DNA of 64,000 nt. Source: Jacaranda mimosifolia (lineage: Eukaryota; Streptophyta; Magnoliopsida; Lamiales; Bignoniaceae). This document shows positions 1-11,700 of this stretch, piece by piece (the stretch's first letter is position 1; every line of letters starts with the position of its first letter). Below the pieces are notes generated by a model. The model was not told the DNA's origin, ran no database searches, and saw only the letters and a program-made list of their open reading frames with translations. Made by a program: the position numbers and the translations under genes. The stretch covers positions 5,487,001 to 5,551,000 of the forward strand of contig CM032127.1 of assembly GCA_018894105.1 (NCBI GenBank), given 5' to 3'.

Positions 1-595
1 CCCTTGCCCTTTCCTAGCCCCATCAAACTCATCATCTGGATCAACATACCTATCAAGTAACCTATCATCCTCCTCCATCAGTAAAATCATCACACTCAAA
101 ATCAGAATCAGAAACAGAAGCAAAAGGAGATGATGCATGTTGGACTGGAATATCAGTCCAATCCTGTAGCAAAGGGGCATCATCTAGAAATGAAAAGTTT
201 ATCATTAGATCATCATCCTTTAAGTTTGAAAAGTATTAGTTTTGCACTTCATCTCCCCCTTGGTTTTGGTCATTCCCATCCTCAAGATGCTCTACATAAA
301 TTTCCACCACCCTATCCCTAGGTAAATGATTCACCAAATCATAAACGTCACATCTTCACTAAGACATTCACTACCCAAGTACAAATTGTGCCCATACTTA
401 TGCCAAAATCTAACTTTGCCTTTATCATAATCTAGCTCCTTAACATAGTCCTCAAGTTCAATCATCCCAAACCTATCTACATCTACATTATCAAAGAATA
501 TGTTACCCCTTCATAGTATCTTACAGAATCTACTTTTATTAAACCCCCATGATATAATTTAATAGTAAATAAAGAAATGTCATCCCCAACCAAAT
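1..595 (-). pseudogene. MULE transposase N-terminal (PB1-like) fragment
   Basis: Read on the minus strand, three conceptual segments join into the PB1-like N-terminal region common in plant MULE proteins: LFTIKLYHGGLIKVDSV near 575-525, then FDNVDVDRFGMIELEDYVKE near 505-445 and FWHKYGHNLYLGSE, then DLVNHLPRDRVVEIYVEHLE near 345-275, followed by an acidic linker ending at the window start. A frame change is needed at about 505 and another at about 345, where TGA follows FMIW, so the copy is decayed unless introns are involved. The transposase catalytic core would lie to the left, outside the window. The + strand reading frame at 130-321 is an antisense shadow. Confidence 0.55.
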
Positions 596-1357
596 TTGCA
601 TAACAAACAAAAATACAAAAAATGCACACTGTCAAATACAACAAGTATATCACCAATAACCATCGGCCGATATATCATCATCAACCATCAAGCAATAATT
701 AAAATTAGGAAATTAATTAAATCCAGGCAACAGCAATTACAAAAAGCAACATTTACTTAAAAAAATTTCAACACAAGACATACAATTTTTCTACTGCAAA
801 CAATATTTACATATTTTGACTACAAAAACAAATTTTTCAACAGTAAACATAAAAAAATTTCTCCATTACTCAAAATATTCTGATTGCGAACACAAAACTT
901 ACCATAATTCGGTGTCCTAAGGTTTGAGTTTGTCCTTATGCCATTCACAACAAACTAACGCCAATGCCTTCCCCCACTTCATTTTCACTCCAACGGGTGT
1001 AGAATCTTCAACACTAAGTACAAATTCTTTAAATCAGCAACATTTTCTTCATTTAATCGGGCCAATGGGCTCAAATTAGAAGCTAGGGTTTTTCTTCATT
1101 TGGGGATTCTATTTTTTGGGCTTTTTTCCTTATGTCCAGGACAGCGATTTCAGGAAAAATGGGAAAGCTTTCTACTGTCATCAAGTCACATGATGAGGAT
1201 GTGACAGAGGCCGTTAATTATTTAATGGCTGAGCTGACGGAGGGACGACATTGAACGAAATTATAGAACTTTGGAGACACAATGTAAAACAAGTTAAAAC
1301 ATGGGGACCAAATTTGAATTAGTGGCATACTTGGGAGACCAAAATTGAAATTATCCC
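1..1357 (-). mobile_element. Mutator-like element (MULE), partial, cut by window start
   Basis: The right end reads, on the minus strand, GGGATAATTTCAATTTTGG followed by a run about 'gtctcccaagtatgccac' and 'ggtccccatg', then an AACGG..TCAGCT stretch near 1195-1235. This is the style of long terminal inverted repeat seen in plant MULEs, and the foldback element at 14193-14933 has a similar end. The minus-strand interior (1-595) encodes a MULE-type PB1-like N-terminal region. The other terminus lies outside the window, so no target-site duplication could be checked. The element ends about 104 bp before the TATA box of the P450. Class is inferred from TIR style plus the encoded domain. Confidence 0.6.
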
Positions 1358-1460
1358 ACATAAATAAACATAATATATAAAAAAAATGTTTAATTATTAT
1401 TACACTTATATTTATACACAAGAAGTAAAACGGATAGAGCCTAAAACGCCATTCATTGGC

Positions 1461-1468
1461 TATAAAAG
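1461..1468 (+). promoter_or_regulatory. TATA box of the CYP76-like gene
   Basis: TATAAAAG lies about 79 bp before the ATG at 1540, a normal spacing for a plant promoter with a short leader. The same context (cattc..gcactataaaac, then gtgaac) occurs before the second P450 at about 30297, so this proximal promoter is a conserved relic of the duplication. The MULE end at 1357 lies only about 100 bp upstream, so distal promoter sequence has been displaced. Confidence 0.65.
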
Positions 1469-1539
1469 GTGAGCACATTCCTTTTCTTTTCTTCTGCTTA
1501 TACGAGTGAAAGTAAGGAAAACAAGAAAAGAAGCACTAA

Positions 1540-3122
1540 ATGGAAATCTTGTCACTTGTCATTGTTGTATTTTTGGCCATCTTGACATGGTTTCATTTCT
1601 TCAAGCAACAGCCCGGGAGCAGCCAAGCTTCCGCCGGGGCCTAAACCTTTTCCGATCATCGGAAACATTCTTCAACTTGGCCAAAAACCCCACCAATCTC
1701 TCGCCGATCTCTCCAAAACTTACGGTCCTCTAATGTCCCTCCAGCTCGGTAGCATATACACCGTAGTTACTTCGTCACCTGAAATAGCCAAAGAAATAAT
1801 GCAAAAACACGACCTGGTTTTTTCTAGCAGGACCATCCCAGCCGCCGCGCATGCGTACGACCACCACAAGATTTCAGTGGCCTTTTTGCCAGTCGGAGAC
1901 AAATGGCGAAAAATTCGTAAGCTAAGCAAAGACCAAATGTTTTCGACTCATCGGCTGGAAGCCAGCCAGAGCCTTCGCCAAGAAAAGCTGCAGAAACTGT
2001 TTGAGTATGTGCAGAAATGTAGCGACGGTGGCCGTGCGGTGAATATAGGAGAAGCTGCCTTCGTAACCACGGTTAATCTCCTGTCAGCCACGCTATTTTC
2101 GACTGAATTTACTACTTTTGATTCCGATGCCACTGGGGAATCTAAATTTAGGGAGATTTTTGCGGGGATGGTGAATATTGTTGGAGTTCCTAATATTGCT
2201 GATTTCTTCCCAGTCCTTCAGCCGATTGACCCACAAGGCATTCAGCGCAAGTCCGAGTATTACTTCGGAAAAGTGCTTGACTTCATTGGGGAATTAATTG
2301 ATCAAAGGCTGGAATCAAGAGGCAAATCTCCCCCTCCTCCAAGGAAAAATGATTTGCTGGAAACGCTCCTTGATCTCAGCCAAGGAAGTGAGTACGATCT
2401 CACCATCAACGACATTAAGCATTTACTTCTGGTGGGCAAATTCTTATGTGGGCCTGGACTATCTAATTCCTTATAATAAATAAATGAATGAGAGTGTTTT
2501 CTAATTATACTTAATGTCAGGACTTATTTGTTGCCGGATCGGAAACAACTTCAAGCACAACGGAATGGGCCATGACTGAATTACTACTCAATCCTGATAA
2601 ATTGTCAAAGGCCCAGCAGGAGATTAGGGCTGTTGTTGGAGAGAAGAACCAAGTCCTAGAATCAGACATTCAAACCTTCCATACTTTCAAGCTATCATTA
2701 AAGAAGTTCTCAGATATCACCCACCCGGTCCTCTGTTAATTCCTCGAAAGTCAGAGCAAGATGCTGAAGTCTATGGATATTTTATACCCAAAGGTTCACA
2801 AATAATTGTTAATGTGTGGGCTATGGGAAGAGATCCAAACCTATGGCCGAATCCACATTCTTTTCAGCCTGAACGATTTTTAGATAAAAAGATAGATTTC
2901 AAGGGCCAAGATTTCGAGCTTATTCCATTTGGGTCAGGAAGAAGATTGTGCCCAGGTCTGCCACTGGCAAATCGGATGTTACCTATGACACTGGCAACTT
3001 TAATTCGTAACTTTAATTGGAAACTTGAACCAGGAGTTGATCCAGAGCAGGTGAGAGGAGAAATATATGGGGTATCACTACGCAGGGCAATTCCCCTCAA
3101 GGCTATTCCAGTCAAGCTGTGA
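1540..3122 (+). pseudogene. CYP76-like: Cytochrome P450, CYP76-like, two exons with two 1-base frameshifts
   Basis: Membrane-bound haem monooxygenase of the CYP71 clan. CYP76 members hydroxylate monoterpenols or diterpenes at the ER; the substrate here is unknown. ATG at 1540 opens a hydrophobic anchor (MEILSLVIVVFLAILTWF), then the hinge PPGPKPFP. Exon 1 is 1540-2431, a GT-AG phase-0 intron is 2432-2520, exon 2 is 2521-3122; one intron before the I-helix is usual for CYP76. With frames corrected, about 497 residues: I-helix AGSETT (302-307), E359xxR362 in KEVLR, PERF (414-417), haem loop [10 protein letters not shown] with Cys441. Breaks: one extra base near 1611-1618 (frame 1 to 2), and one missing base near 2673 before QAIIKEVLR. 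All motifs are otherwise intact, so either a very young pseudogene or two sequencing errors. Family confident; subfamily not. Confidence 0.88.
2432..2520 (+). other. Intron of the CYP76-like gene
   Basis: An 89-bp intron with donor GTGGGC and acceptor TGTCAG. It lies at a codon boundary (phase 0) between HLLL and DLFVAGSETT, the usual single-intron place in CYP76 genes. Reading through instead gives a stop at 2476. Confidence 0.8.
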
Positions 3123-3163
3123 TTGCGAAGCATAATCAATGAATAGTGATCTTCTTCTCACAA

Positions 3164-3183
3164 ATATATATATATATATATAT
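3164..3183. repeat. (AT)10 microsatellite
   Basis: Ten AT units, 41 bp after the P450 stop, so inside its probable 3' UTR. Confidence 0.9.
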
Positions 3184-3599
3184 CGTAAAAATAAAATAAA
3201 GAGGTTGATATATCTCCAGATTAGTATCTTATGCTGCTATGTATTTGAAGTAGTGTATTTGTTGGATATAATGATGTGATCACTGTTTGTCTAGTTCTCA
3301 TGATAATATAATATTGTACATTCCGAATTTATTTTCTCGTCTTTTTTTCTTCTTTTAGTATTTCGCCATATCATATGCATCTACATTGCATGCACTGATT
3401 GTGATTATGATGATTTTAATGTTACAAGAATAATAGTTTTGGCAAAGAATAAATGAGCATTTGATCCTAGAGCAGTAATAGATTTAATAATGTAGTATAG
3501 TTTTAGAGCTTATGTTTATATGATAGAATTGTCAGAAGTAAGTTTAATTTTGTAATAGTTAGCTCGAACTATTTAATTTATTTAAAAGTTATTTCTAAA
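3184..3599. other. P450 3' flank, no gene seen
   Basis: AT-rich. Contains AATAAA-like runs near 3188-3200 that could serve as poly(A) signals. No coding frame or repeat structure recognised. Confidence 0.4.
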
Positions 3600-4567
3600 G
3601 TGATGATTAAGTGCATACCTTGTATAGGTCCATAACTAGCATATGAGGTTACAGTAGCAAAAACTCTGGACCCACTTGATGGGGTTGTAGTTAAGGCTCC
3701 CCTATAGGTAATGATACTAGTATCTGAACCCTAATTAAGGCCTTTGTTCGAGTAATAATAGTAGTATCTAAACCCACTCAACGAAGTTGTAGTCAAAACC
3801 TTGATCAAGATTCGTTGGGTAAAATTCTAAAAGTTCAAAAGTATGGATAAGTAAATGAATTGTGATAAATTATATATTTTATTGTTTCCCAGAAGTATTG
3901 AAAATATGTTTTTGGAAATATTCTAATAAGTATGATGATCTTCTAATTGTTGGTAAGATTTAAAGTTTTGAAAGTCTCTAAAAATATACTTTTGAAAATA
4001 TTCTAATGAGTATGATCTCTTGATTGTAATCTAATTCAATGGCCTGAAAGTTCTTAAAGTATATTTTTGAAAATATCCTGATAAATATGATTTTCTTCCT
4101 GACAATTTTGGCCTAATTTGAAGTTCAAAAAGTTTTTATCACATGGTATATGGAGTTCTTTAAAATTGTTTTACAGATTGAAAGTTGATCATTATGTTCT
4201 TATGTTTTTTATAGTGTATTACATATATACATATATATAACTTGCTCAAATTCAATACAAGGTCAAGAAATTATTTATTGGGAATGTATCACTCATACCA
4301 ATTTATAACTATTTTTGTAGAGAACTTAGTTGAGAACGAAGACGATGATCAATTTTGGGATTGCTGAGGAGACATTAAAATGTTTCTTAGTTTCAATTAA
4401 AGTTTGAGTTATTACTTACAGATATTTGTTTAATATTTAAGACAACTTTGTAAGAATTGTAATAGTAAGGATTGATTTTTTAATGTAGGTGCATGACTTC
4501 TAAGTTTAAGAATTTGAATTATTTTCCACTGCGATACTTTTGAAGTTTCTTGAATTTGGGGCATGAC
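3600..4567 (+). repeat. LTR-derived fragment, family unassigned
   Basis: Shares a colinear series of motifs with 29340-30133: 'ggttacagtagcaaa', 'gttgtagttaag', 'gtagagaacttagttgagaacga', and a terminus with 'gaatttgg.gcatgaca'. A repeated unit ending in TGACA is consistent with the 3' part of an LTR. Short inner motifs ('aaaatattctaataagtatgat') also recur three times at 3908-4085. No coding sequence. The element family cannot be named by eye. Confidence 0.4.
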
Positions 4568-4674
4568 ACTTGGAAACTAACATAAACTAAAACTTTAGCC
4601 ATTAAATGGTTCAACTACTTGTTGTTCTCTTTCTTATTTTCTTAAATCTCAGCATTTAGATGTTTCGCTTTGCT

Positions 4675-4700
4675 TGTGTGTGTGTGTGTGTGTGTGTGTG
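4675..4700. repeat. (TG)13 microsatellite
   Basis: Uninterrupted TG dinucleotides. Confidence 0.9.
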
Positions 4701-4734
4701 TTAGGTTTATCAGACTAGATTTGATAAGAGGGTA

Positions 4735-5095
4735 TTTCATTGAGCTTATAATAAGGTCCTAAAAATATTTTATAAAATATTTTAGAATTACATAAGTATT
4801 TGATAAAATTTCAAAAGAAAAATGAGTTGTCAAGCTCCTAAAATAAAATTGTGGATCTTATAACATCTTTTGAAAAAAAGTGCGGAGCTTTTGACTTATT
4901 TTTAAGATTTTAATGCATTTTTTTAAATTCACCCATATTAATTACAAAGTTGTCATTAACTAACATTTTTCATATTCTAAAATTTTAATTTTATCTAAAC
5001 ATTTTAATAACTTATAATTAAAATAAGATATAACATCTTATGAGTTAAATATAGGTTATAAGATCTTTGACGTAAATTTAACCAAACATTCCCTA
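4735..5095. repeat. AT-rich MITE-like repeat
   Basis: Contains 'cttataa', 'ggatcttataacatctttt' and 'aaccaaacattccct' motifs; related AT-rich stretches occur at 5805-6145, 6805-6920 and 32530-32690 ('gtgtttggctaagttt'). The pattern fits a decayed non-autonomous DNA-element family. Ends are not clear enough to define. Confidence 0.3.
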
Positions 5096-5106
5096 AGTTA
5101 CAAAAT

Positions 5107-5144
5107 TCTTCTTCTTCTTCTTCTCCTCCCCCTCCCCCCCCCCC

Positions 5145-5180
<36 letters not shown>
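5107..5180. repeat. Compound (CTT)n-(C)n-(CT)15 tract
   Basis: A CTT run at 5107-5123, a 14-base C run at 5134-5147, then CT repeats at 5151-5180. Tract lengths of this kind are prone to sequencing error. Confidence 0.9.
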
Positions 5181-5185
<5 letters not shown>

Positions 5186-5316
5186 GCCCCTGGAAAGTTA
5201 TAAAATTTTAATATCTTGTTTTAAAAACTTATAAACTCTTCTGTTAAAAGTTTTATGAAAACATCCAATGATATGTCATAGGAAGGTTATGAGAATACTG
5301 AGATACTTCTTTTTTA

Positions 5317-5317
5317 A

Positions 5318-5375
<58 letters not shown>
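5317..5375. repeat. (AAT)n microsatellite, about 19 units
   Basis: An almost perfect AAT trinucleotide run. Confidence 0.9.
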
Positions 5376-6169
5376 TTTTTTTATGAATGAAAAGGCAATA
5401 GAAAGAGACCATACTCCATATTTGAAGCCCCCAGCAGCATTGATTTTGGTTTAGCAATAACTGTAGAAAATTATTGACCAGTAATAGTGGTCTTCTCTAT
5501 TTTGCTTTTTGATTATTCAAAATGAAATGAACGGAAATATGTGCCGTAAGTTGAATTTCTACCTACCACTAATAGGAGTCAAATGTTTTAAAGAGTAAGT
5601 GTACTGAATATTCCTTGTTAATTTGGTATGTGGATGGAATTCCAATCACGGCACTAGGACCAGCGTGACTCCTTGGGATCCCTTCCGCTAAGTTCAAAAA
5701 ATTAGCAATAACAATTTATTTTATGATGATAATTATTTTGCAAACATAATAATGATCACATAATATTTAAATTTTTATTATTGACAATTAGAAGGTATAT
5801 GGGTATTAAGCTTATAAAATCCACTCAGAATATCTTATAAAATCAATATTTGAGAGCTTCTAAGGTATCATAATGTGCTTGGTAAATTTTTTTGAAAATT
5901 TGTAGAGTCCCAAATTAAGATGTTAGGTTCTTATATGCTTTTAGTAAAGTAAGGAATTCTTAATTTATTTTTAGAATCTTAATAAAATTCCTTTAGTTTT
6001 AGTTGTATAAAATTACAAAATTATTATTAATAGCATCTTAGAAGCTCTAAGAACTTACTTTATTCTAAAATAAGATGTAATATTTTACAGGCTCCAAAAA
6101 TATCTTACAAGATATAGAAACTTGTAAGATTTTTGAATAAGTTTAATTATGCTCTCTCTTAGTATTACT
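5376..6169. other. AT-rich intergenic DNA with MITE-like debris
   Basis: No coding frame. 5805-6145 resembles the AT-rich repeat at 4735-5095 (cttataaaat, atcttacaagatatag, ttgtaagatttttg). Confidence 0.35.
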
Positions 6170-6650
6170 GACATGTCTATAATTGACAATTCAATTGCAA
6201 CATAATTAGTGTCAAAAAGCCTCATTTACATTATTTTTTGCTGCTACTATACATGCGTTACTCTCTAGTAATAAATAATTAATATAACTTTTGTATGCAA
6301 GTCTTGTGCTGCTAATTTTTAATAGTAACAACTTACACACAAATTTTATCAATATATTAAAAAATACTATTGTAATAAAATAAAATTTTTATTGCTAAAT
6401 ATATAATTAATATTTTGTATATTCTTTTGTTGTCAAGTGAATTCAAATAAACATGAGGATGGTTGATCTTAATTTTCAAAGTCACGTGCCCATAATTGTC
6501 AACCATCTGTCCCTTCAAGAATTGGTGGCTGGAGTAAGCAAAAATACATTCAACAATGGCTTGCAAAGTAGGAAGTTAGTACTCTATCATCACTGTCTCA
6601 AGCAACTACAGTAGTCAATAACTTGTCTTGATTGAGGTTTTGAGGTATTT
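6170..6650 (+). repeat. Segmental duplicate, copy 1 (pair at 12490-12935)
   Basis: Colinear with 12490-12935 and in the same orientation: 'tgacatgtct', 'agtaacaactta', 'aaacatgaggatggttgat', 'ttttcaaagtc', 'tcaagaattggtgg', 'acattcaacaatggct', then 'ttgaggttttgagg'. Divergence is substantial, so it is old. The block includes a short ATG frame (aacaATGGCTTGC) that dies within ten codons, so it may be the 5' part of a lost gene or a repeat. Confidence 0.5.
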
Positions 6651-6941
6651 TTAATATATTTTTCGTTAGAATAATTGAATAAATAAAACGGAATTTTACA
6701 AAAAATCTTCCAATTATTTACAATAAATACTCGCTTCTGTAAAAATGCTTTTTATTTATCCTCACTAGTATTACTATTATTATAAAGAGAAATTGAACAA
6801 CTTAGAGGATGTTTGGATAATTTTATCTAAAATATCTTAAAAGATATTTTTAAAACTTATAAAATACTAAATTTTATTTTAAAACTAGGCTCTGAAATAT
6901 TTAATTAAAAATAAAATTTTGAAATCAACTCATAGTATGTT

Positions 6942-7598
6942 TGTTGATTTTGCCTTGAAATTTGAGGTAAAATTGACAAGGAACGAAAGAAATGGAACGA
7001 AACGAAGCAAAGTGGTCAAAATGGGCTCGATAACACACCCCGACGCGTGTTGGAAGGACGCCACGCGCGCGGGGTGCGAGGTAAGGTGCGCCAAGGCGTG
7101 TACATGGGCGAAAAGGGAACAAAAAGACGCGTCGTGCGCCCCGGCGTGCAGTAAACAGTAACTTTGCGCCGGGGCTCAAAGTTTCTACCCATATTCGGTT
7201 TTTTCTTGGCACAAGTAGTTTTGTGCGCACCAAGGCGCAAGTTTTGCGCAGCCCGGCGCGCGACGCAAGCCCACGGGCCTTGGGCTTCGGTTTTCAACTA
7301 TAAATATCAGTTTTTTCTACCAAGAAAAGTATCACGAACATGGTACATAAGGGCTTCTTTACTGCTTTTGAGTAATTCTCTCAAGACAGAGTTTAGAACG
7401 AGGGTGTTAGGTGTTTTCGTGAGATTTGTGGGATTCAAATTTGTACTTGCACTTTAATTTGAGATCAATAAAATTCCTTTTCTTTGTTGGGTGGATTAGG
7501 CACATTGCCGAACCACGTTAAATCTTGTTGTCATTTTACATCGAATTACTTTACGATTATTTCATTGTTTCTGCAATAGATCCTCCTGGGTTTCAACA
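6942..7598 (+). mobile_element. Solo LTR of a Ty1/copia element, 657 bp
   Basis: Begins TGTTGATTTTGCC and ends GGGTTTCAACA, the same ends as the LTRs of the copia element at 37921-42783 but in the opposite orientation. Perfect 5-bp target-site duplication ATGTT at 6937-6941 and 7599-7603, so a complete insertion reduced to one LTR by recombination. TATAAATA at 7299-7306 is the probable LTR TATA box. 7016-7290 is a GC- and CpG-rich block ('cgcgcgcgggg') that the 412-bp LTR at 37921 lacks but the decayed element at 36242-36888 keeps in diverged form. The apparent ORFs here are non-coding. Confidence 0.88.
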
Positions 7599-7952
7599 AT
7601 GTTAATAATGACGATTTAAGAATTAGCATGGCAATACCCAATAACGTAAGTGTCAATGTGCATGGTTGTCAATTTGTCCCTTCAGAATTTGACGAGCTAT
7701 GTCTAAATAATTATTGATCAATAGGATTTGATGCTTAATGTTTGGAATTTGATTTTTTAGTTTGCCACAAATTCGATAATTGAAGTGTAAATTTAACTAG
7801 AACAATTAGTCCTTTTCAACTTTATACCTTTTTATTTATTTTCATAAGTAGGAGTATTTCTTCATTACTTGAGATAATATTTAGATGAAACTTGTAAAGA
7901 CACTTTAGTAGTGTGATCTGGATGAACCACACAGATTGTTTGCACTTTTATC

Positions 7953-8224
7953 CACTAGAAGAAATATAATATAAGTGACAAAAGATAAGTGATAATGTGA
8001 AAATTGTCGCTAATGATTAAGTGATCTAATTTTTATTATATCACCAATGCTATATCTTAAGTTCCTATATTTTTTAATTTAATATGATATAGCTCACATA
8101 ATAGTGGTAAGAAGTATTAGTATTTTGAAATAGATTTTTTGGTCACTTAATATATATAATTAATGACAATTTTTTAGTTACTACCTACTATTTTTTATCA
8201 CTATTTTTTTATTTTCTTGTAGTG
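7953..8224. mobile_element. CACTA-type MITE, about 272 bp
   Basis: Starts CACTAGAAGAAA and ends TTTTCTTGTAGTG, imperfect inverted ends of the CACTA (En/Spm) kind. Subterminal motifs 'aagtgataatg', 'aaaattgtcgctaatgattaag' mirror 'cttaatatatataattaatgacaatttt' near the other end. Flanks ATC/ATT are a 2-of-3 match to a 3-bp duplication. No coding capacity. Confidence 0.55.
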
Positions 8225-8784
8225 ATTTTATGTTTCTCAAGTTTATGGTGCCATGATTTTCATAATAAATTCCCTATATATGCTATAAACAGTGTAAAAA
8301 AATTATTATTAATGATATGTATATATACTACACTAAATTTAAGACAAATATTATATCTAAATTGCCATTTATGGATTAGTTGTAACAAATGTCTAAAAAA
8401 ATTTATATCATTATGAATATGCAAATACATTCAACAAGTCATTACACTAATTAGTTATTAATTAATATATAATAAGAATTCATACCCGACTTTTATCATT
8501 ATTGAACTTTTCAAAATCTAAAACAAAAATAACATAGTATATATAATTATTAACAACTTCAATATTATCACTAACACATTTATCTCGTCAGCATAGTTAA
8601 AACTAAAACGTGCCCATTTTTAGAAAGAAAATTAAATATTGAATACTAATTGTGTGATACTACATCCCACATGGAGTAAATATTAATAGAGTGATTAGTA
8701 TATAAGTTTTGGCCAAAGAACTCATGTGCATCCATTGAATATCATGATAACCCAAATCCAAAATGCACTTAGTAAGTTGAAGGT
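8225..8784. other. AT-rich intergenic DNA
   Basis: No coding frame or repeat recognised; an open frame at 8222-8416 has no protein-like character. Confidence 0.35.
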
Positions 8785-11700
8785 TGTAACACCCCTAAAA
8801 TTTGGTATTTTTGAAAAATAAGGATTTAGAAATGAAGATATTGGTTGATCGAATTTTAGGGCCCGAAAAATAAATAAAAAGGACTTGATTGTAAGAATTT
8901 TGGAAGTTTTGGGGTCAAAATGGAATTTAGGAAGACTTGATTGGATAACAATTTCAAGGTTTTGGGGTTTGCATGGCTAATATTTTGGGTCAAATGGGTC
9001 AAAATGAGGCATTTACTTGTTAGGGGCTGAATTGAAGTTGGTGGAAACTTTGGAGGACCTAATTGTTGACTAAAGGAAACTTTTGGGGCCAAATTGTGAT
9101 TAAGCAAAAGTTGATTATATATAGAGAGAGAATTGCGTTTCAACCCCATTTCTTTTCCTCTTCACCCACAGCACCCCTACCTTCTCTCTCCGGCGATCTC
9201 CCACTGGCGACAACCAAAATTCAAAACAAAACCAACCACCTTCTTCTCCTCACTCTCAGCTTTACCTCCATATCACATGCACGGTGAACCAAGAGGAAGC
9301 CAGTGGAAGTTGAGACTGAAATTTGGTCGAAGGCAGAGGTTGATGGGTTTTCATTTTTTGGCGACCAAGTTGGGTTCTGGGGTATGGGTTTTGTAGAACT
9401 CAGCTTAGGGAGTAGCTAGGTCCCTTCGGTTTCCAGTTTGAGCGGCGAACGGCAACGGAATTGGAAGAAAACTGCACGGCAGCGAGTGGTAGTGAAGGAT
9501 TATCGGAGCTAAAATTAGACTTCAATTTGACAACAATTGGTGAAATTGACCTCAGCATCTGATTTATTGAGCTGAAAGGCACCATTTGGTGGTGGTATTG
9601 GTCATCTTCAGCGGTTGGCGGTGGCTATAGGACAATTTGTTCATCTCAACATGGTGGTCGCATGCATGAAAGTTCATCATGGAGATTGCACTTCAATAGT
9701 AAGATATTGGGTAAATGACCGGAAGAAAACAAATTTGTATTGCATGTATATGTATACACGATCAGATCTTTATAAACCTTGTATAATTGGAAAGAATGAG
9801 TGGATTGATTGAAAATATAGCCATGTATGTTCTTGAGCTCGGATAAGCCCGAAATTGTATTATTTCATGTGATCCATAGTTAGATAAGCTTATAAAGTAA
9901 AGAAAACCCTAATTTCATGTAAGCATGACCTAAGTGACAAACTTGGATTTTATCGATAATTGGGTTGCTATAACTAATATTGTGTAACATTATAAGGTTA
10001 AATATGTAAATTAGGGATCCCATAGTATTACTCGACCAGTATAAGATGAACTCCGTAAATATTTTATATAACCGGCGCGAATAGCATATTTATGGCAATA
10101 ATAGCGAAACAAAACCCTAACCATCGTATTGGTCGGATAACTCCAAAAAATTGGACTGTTATTAGTATGATTATGAATGTTAGAAATCATTAGGATTGAA
10201 CAAGGATTTTGATGGTAAATTACCCTTTTGTATAAGTGACGGAGGATTGGCCCTAAGGGTTAGTAGATTTGACTTCATTGTCAAGGTTATTAAGGTAAGG
10301 ATCCACCGACCTGGTACTTGTTTGAGTAAAGAAATACTATTGTGATTGAACCCTGCGAAGTTCTATTATTCTAATACATGCCTTTGCTATCGTTATTGCT
10401 ATTGGTTAACTGCTGAACCTTGTGAGGTTTTATCTTCTTGACTATCGTTATTGTTTATTGTCGCTTTCTGAACCCTATGAGGTTCCAATGACTTGATTAT
10501 TGTTTATTGATTACTGCTAATCATTGAACTTAATTGTACTGTAGTCAAATCATGTATCGAAACTGTTTTAAATCAATTGATTGTTACTATTTTGGCGCTA
10601 TGAACATTTCATTGTTTCATATGTATTCGTTCAAATTGGACCCATATTATGTACTGTTGCTTGGCCGTGTTGGCTTCCTAGACTGATTCTGTCTGTCGTT
10701 GTTGGCCTGATAGCTTGATTGAAATCATATTGTGAAGTTCATTGTTCTGCCATGTTGGCAATTAATTGATTGACTGATCGACTTGAAAGATATGTGTACA
10801 GGAGAACTGTTGGGCCGAGTACCTTGCCAAACTATTATGCCTGAGCTACTGTTATCACCAAACTATTATGCTTGAGCTACTGTTATTACCAAATTGTCGT
10901 GCTCGAGCTACTGAGTTGATTATTTACTGAACTGTTACTGTACTTTTAAAGAGGCACAAGAATACTCCGATGTGCATGTTGTATTTGATTTATTGACTTG
11001 CATATGTGATGGGGTTTGTTATTCTTGAAATTGTATTCTGCTCAAGGAGCAATAAGGTAGGAATGAGTTCCCAGTCTAGTTTGGGCTGACATCCCGAGCA
11101 AACGAGCCATAGCTAAACCTCACGACTGTGATCAATTGAGATGACCCTAAACCTCTTGAGTAGGATTGGTTGAGATGATCAGGTCATTGAGCCGACGGTC
11201 ACAGCTTTCGACCTAGCATTTGCTAACAGCTTAACCTCTATATTGTTCTACTTTGGCATATCCTTGATTTTCTTATGCTAAACTGCCAGTGATTACTATT
11301 GTTGAGTCTCTGTTTCCTGAAAGATCGTATATTGCTTTACATTATTCCTCATTGAGTCCTTATGACTCACCCTCGTGCCATTTATTTTCTTTCAGACAAG
11401 TATGAGACAAGAGGCTTGGACTGATGGTAGGTTTTGACTTAATGATCTGTAATAGTATCTGGGGTGAATATATGGTTATATATTAATTCACCGTTGATTA
11501 TATTTTAGTAGTAGAGATGTTGTAATATGTCAGGACGAATGTAAGACTTTTGGCATGTATAATTGTGTTGCTTGAGTGGATATCTTGGTTCTGATTATTG
11601 TTGGGTTATTAGCATGAATTAAGCACTTTGATATTATTGTATTAAGTTTGAAGCATGCTGTGAGTTTTTGATCATTATGGTTTATTGGAGATTTGTAAAA

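Noticed and set aside
1506..1733. 75-codon frame starting at GTG upstream of the P450
   Set aside because: It is out of frame with the P450, which has its own ATG at 1540 and a clear frameshift explanation.
6919..7457. Several 80-100 codon frames on both strands
   Set aside because: They lie wholly in the solo copia LTR; the CpG-rich block lacks stops by composition.
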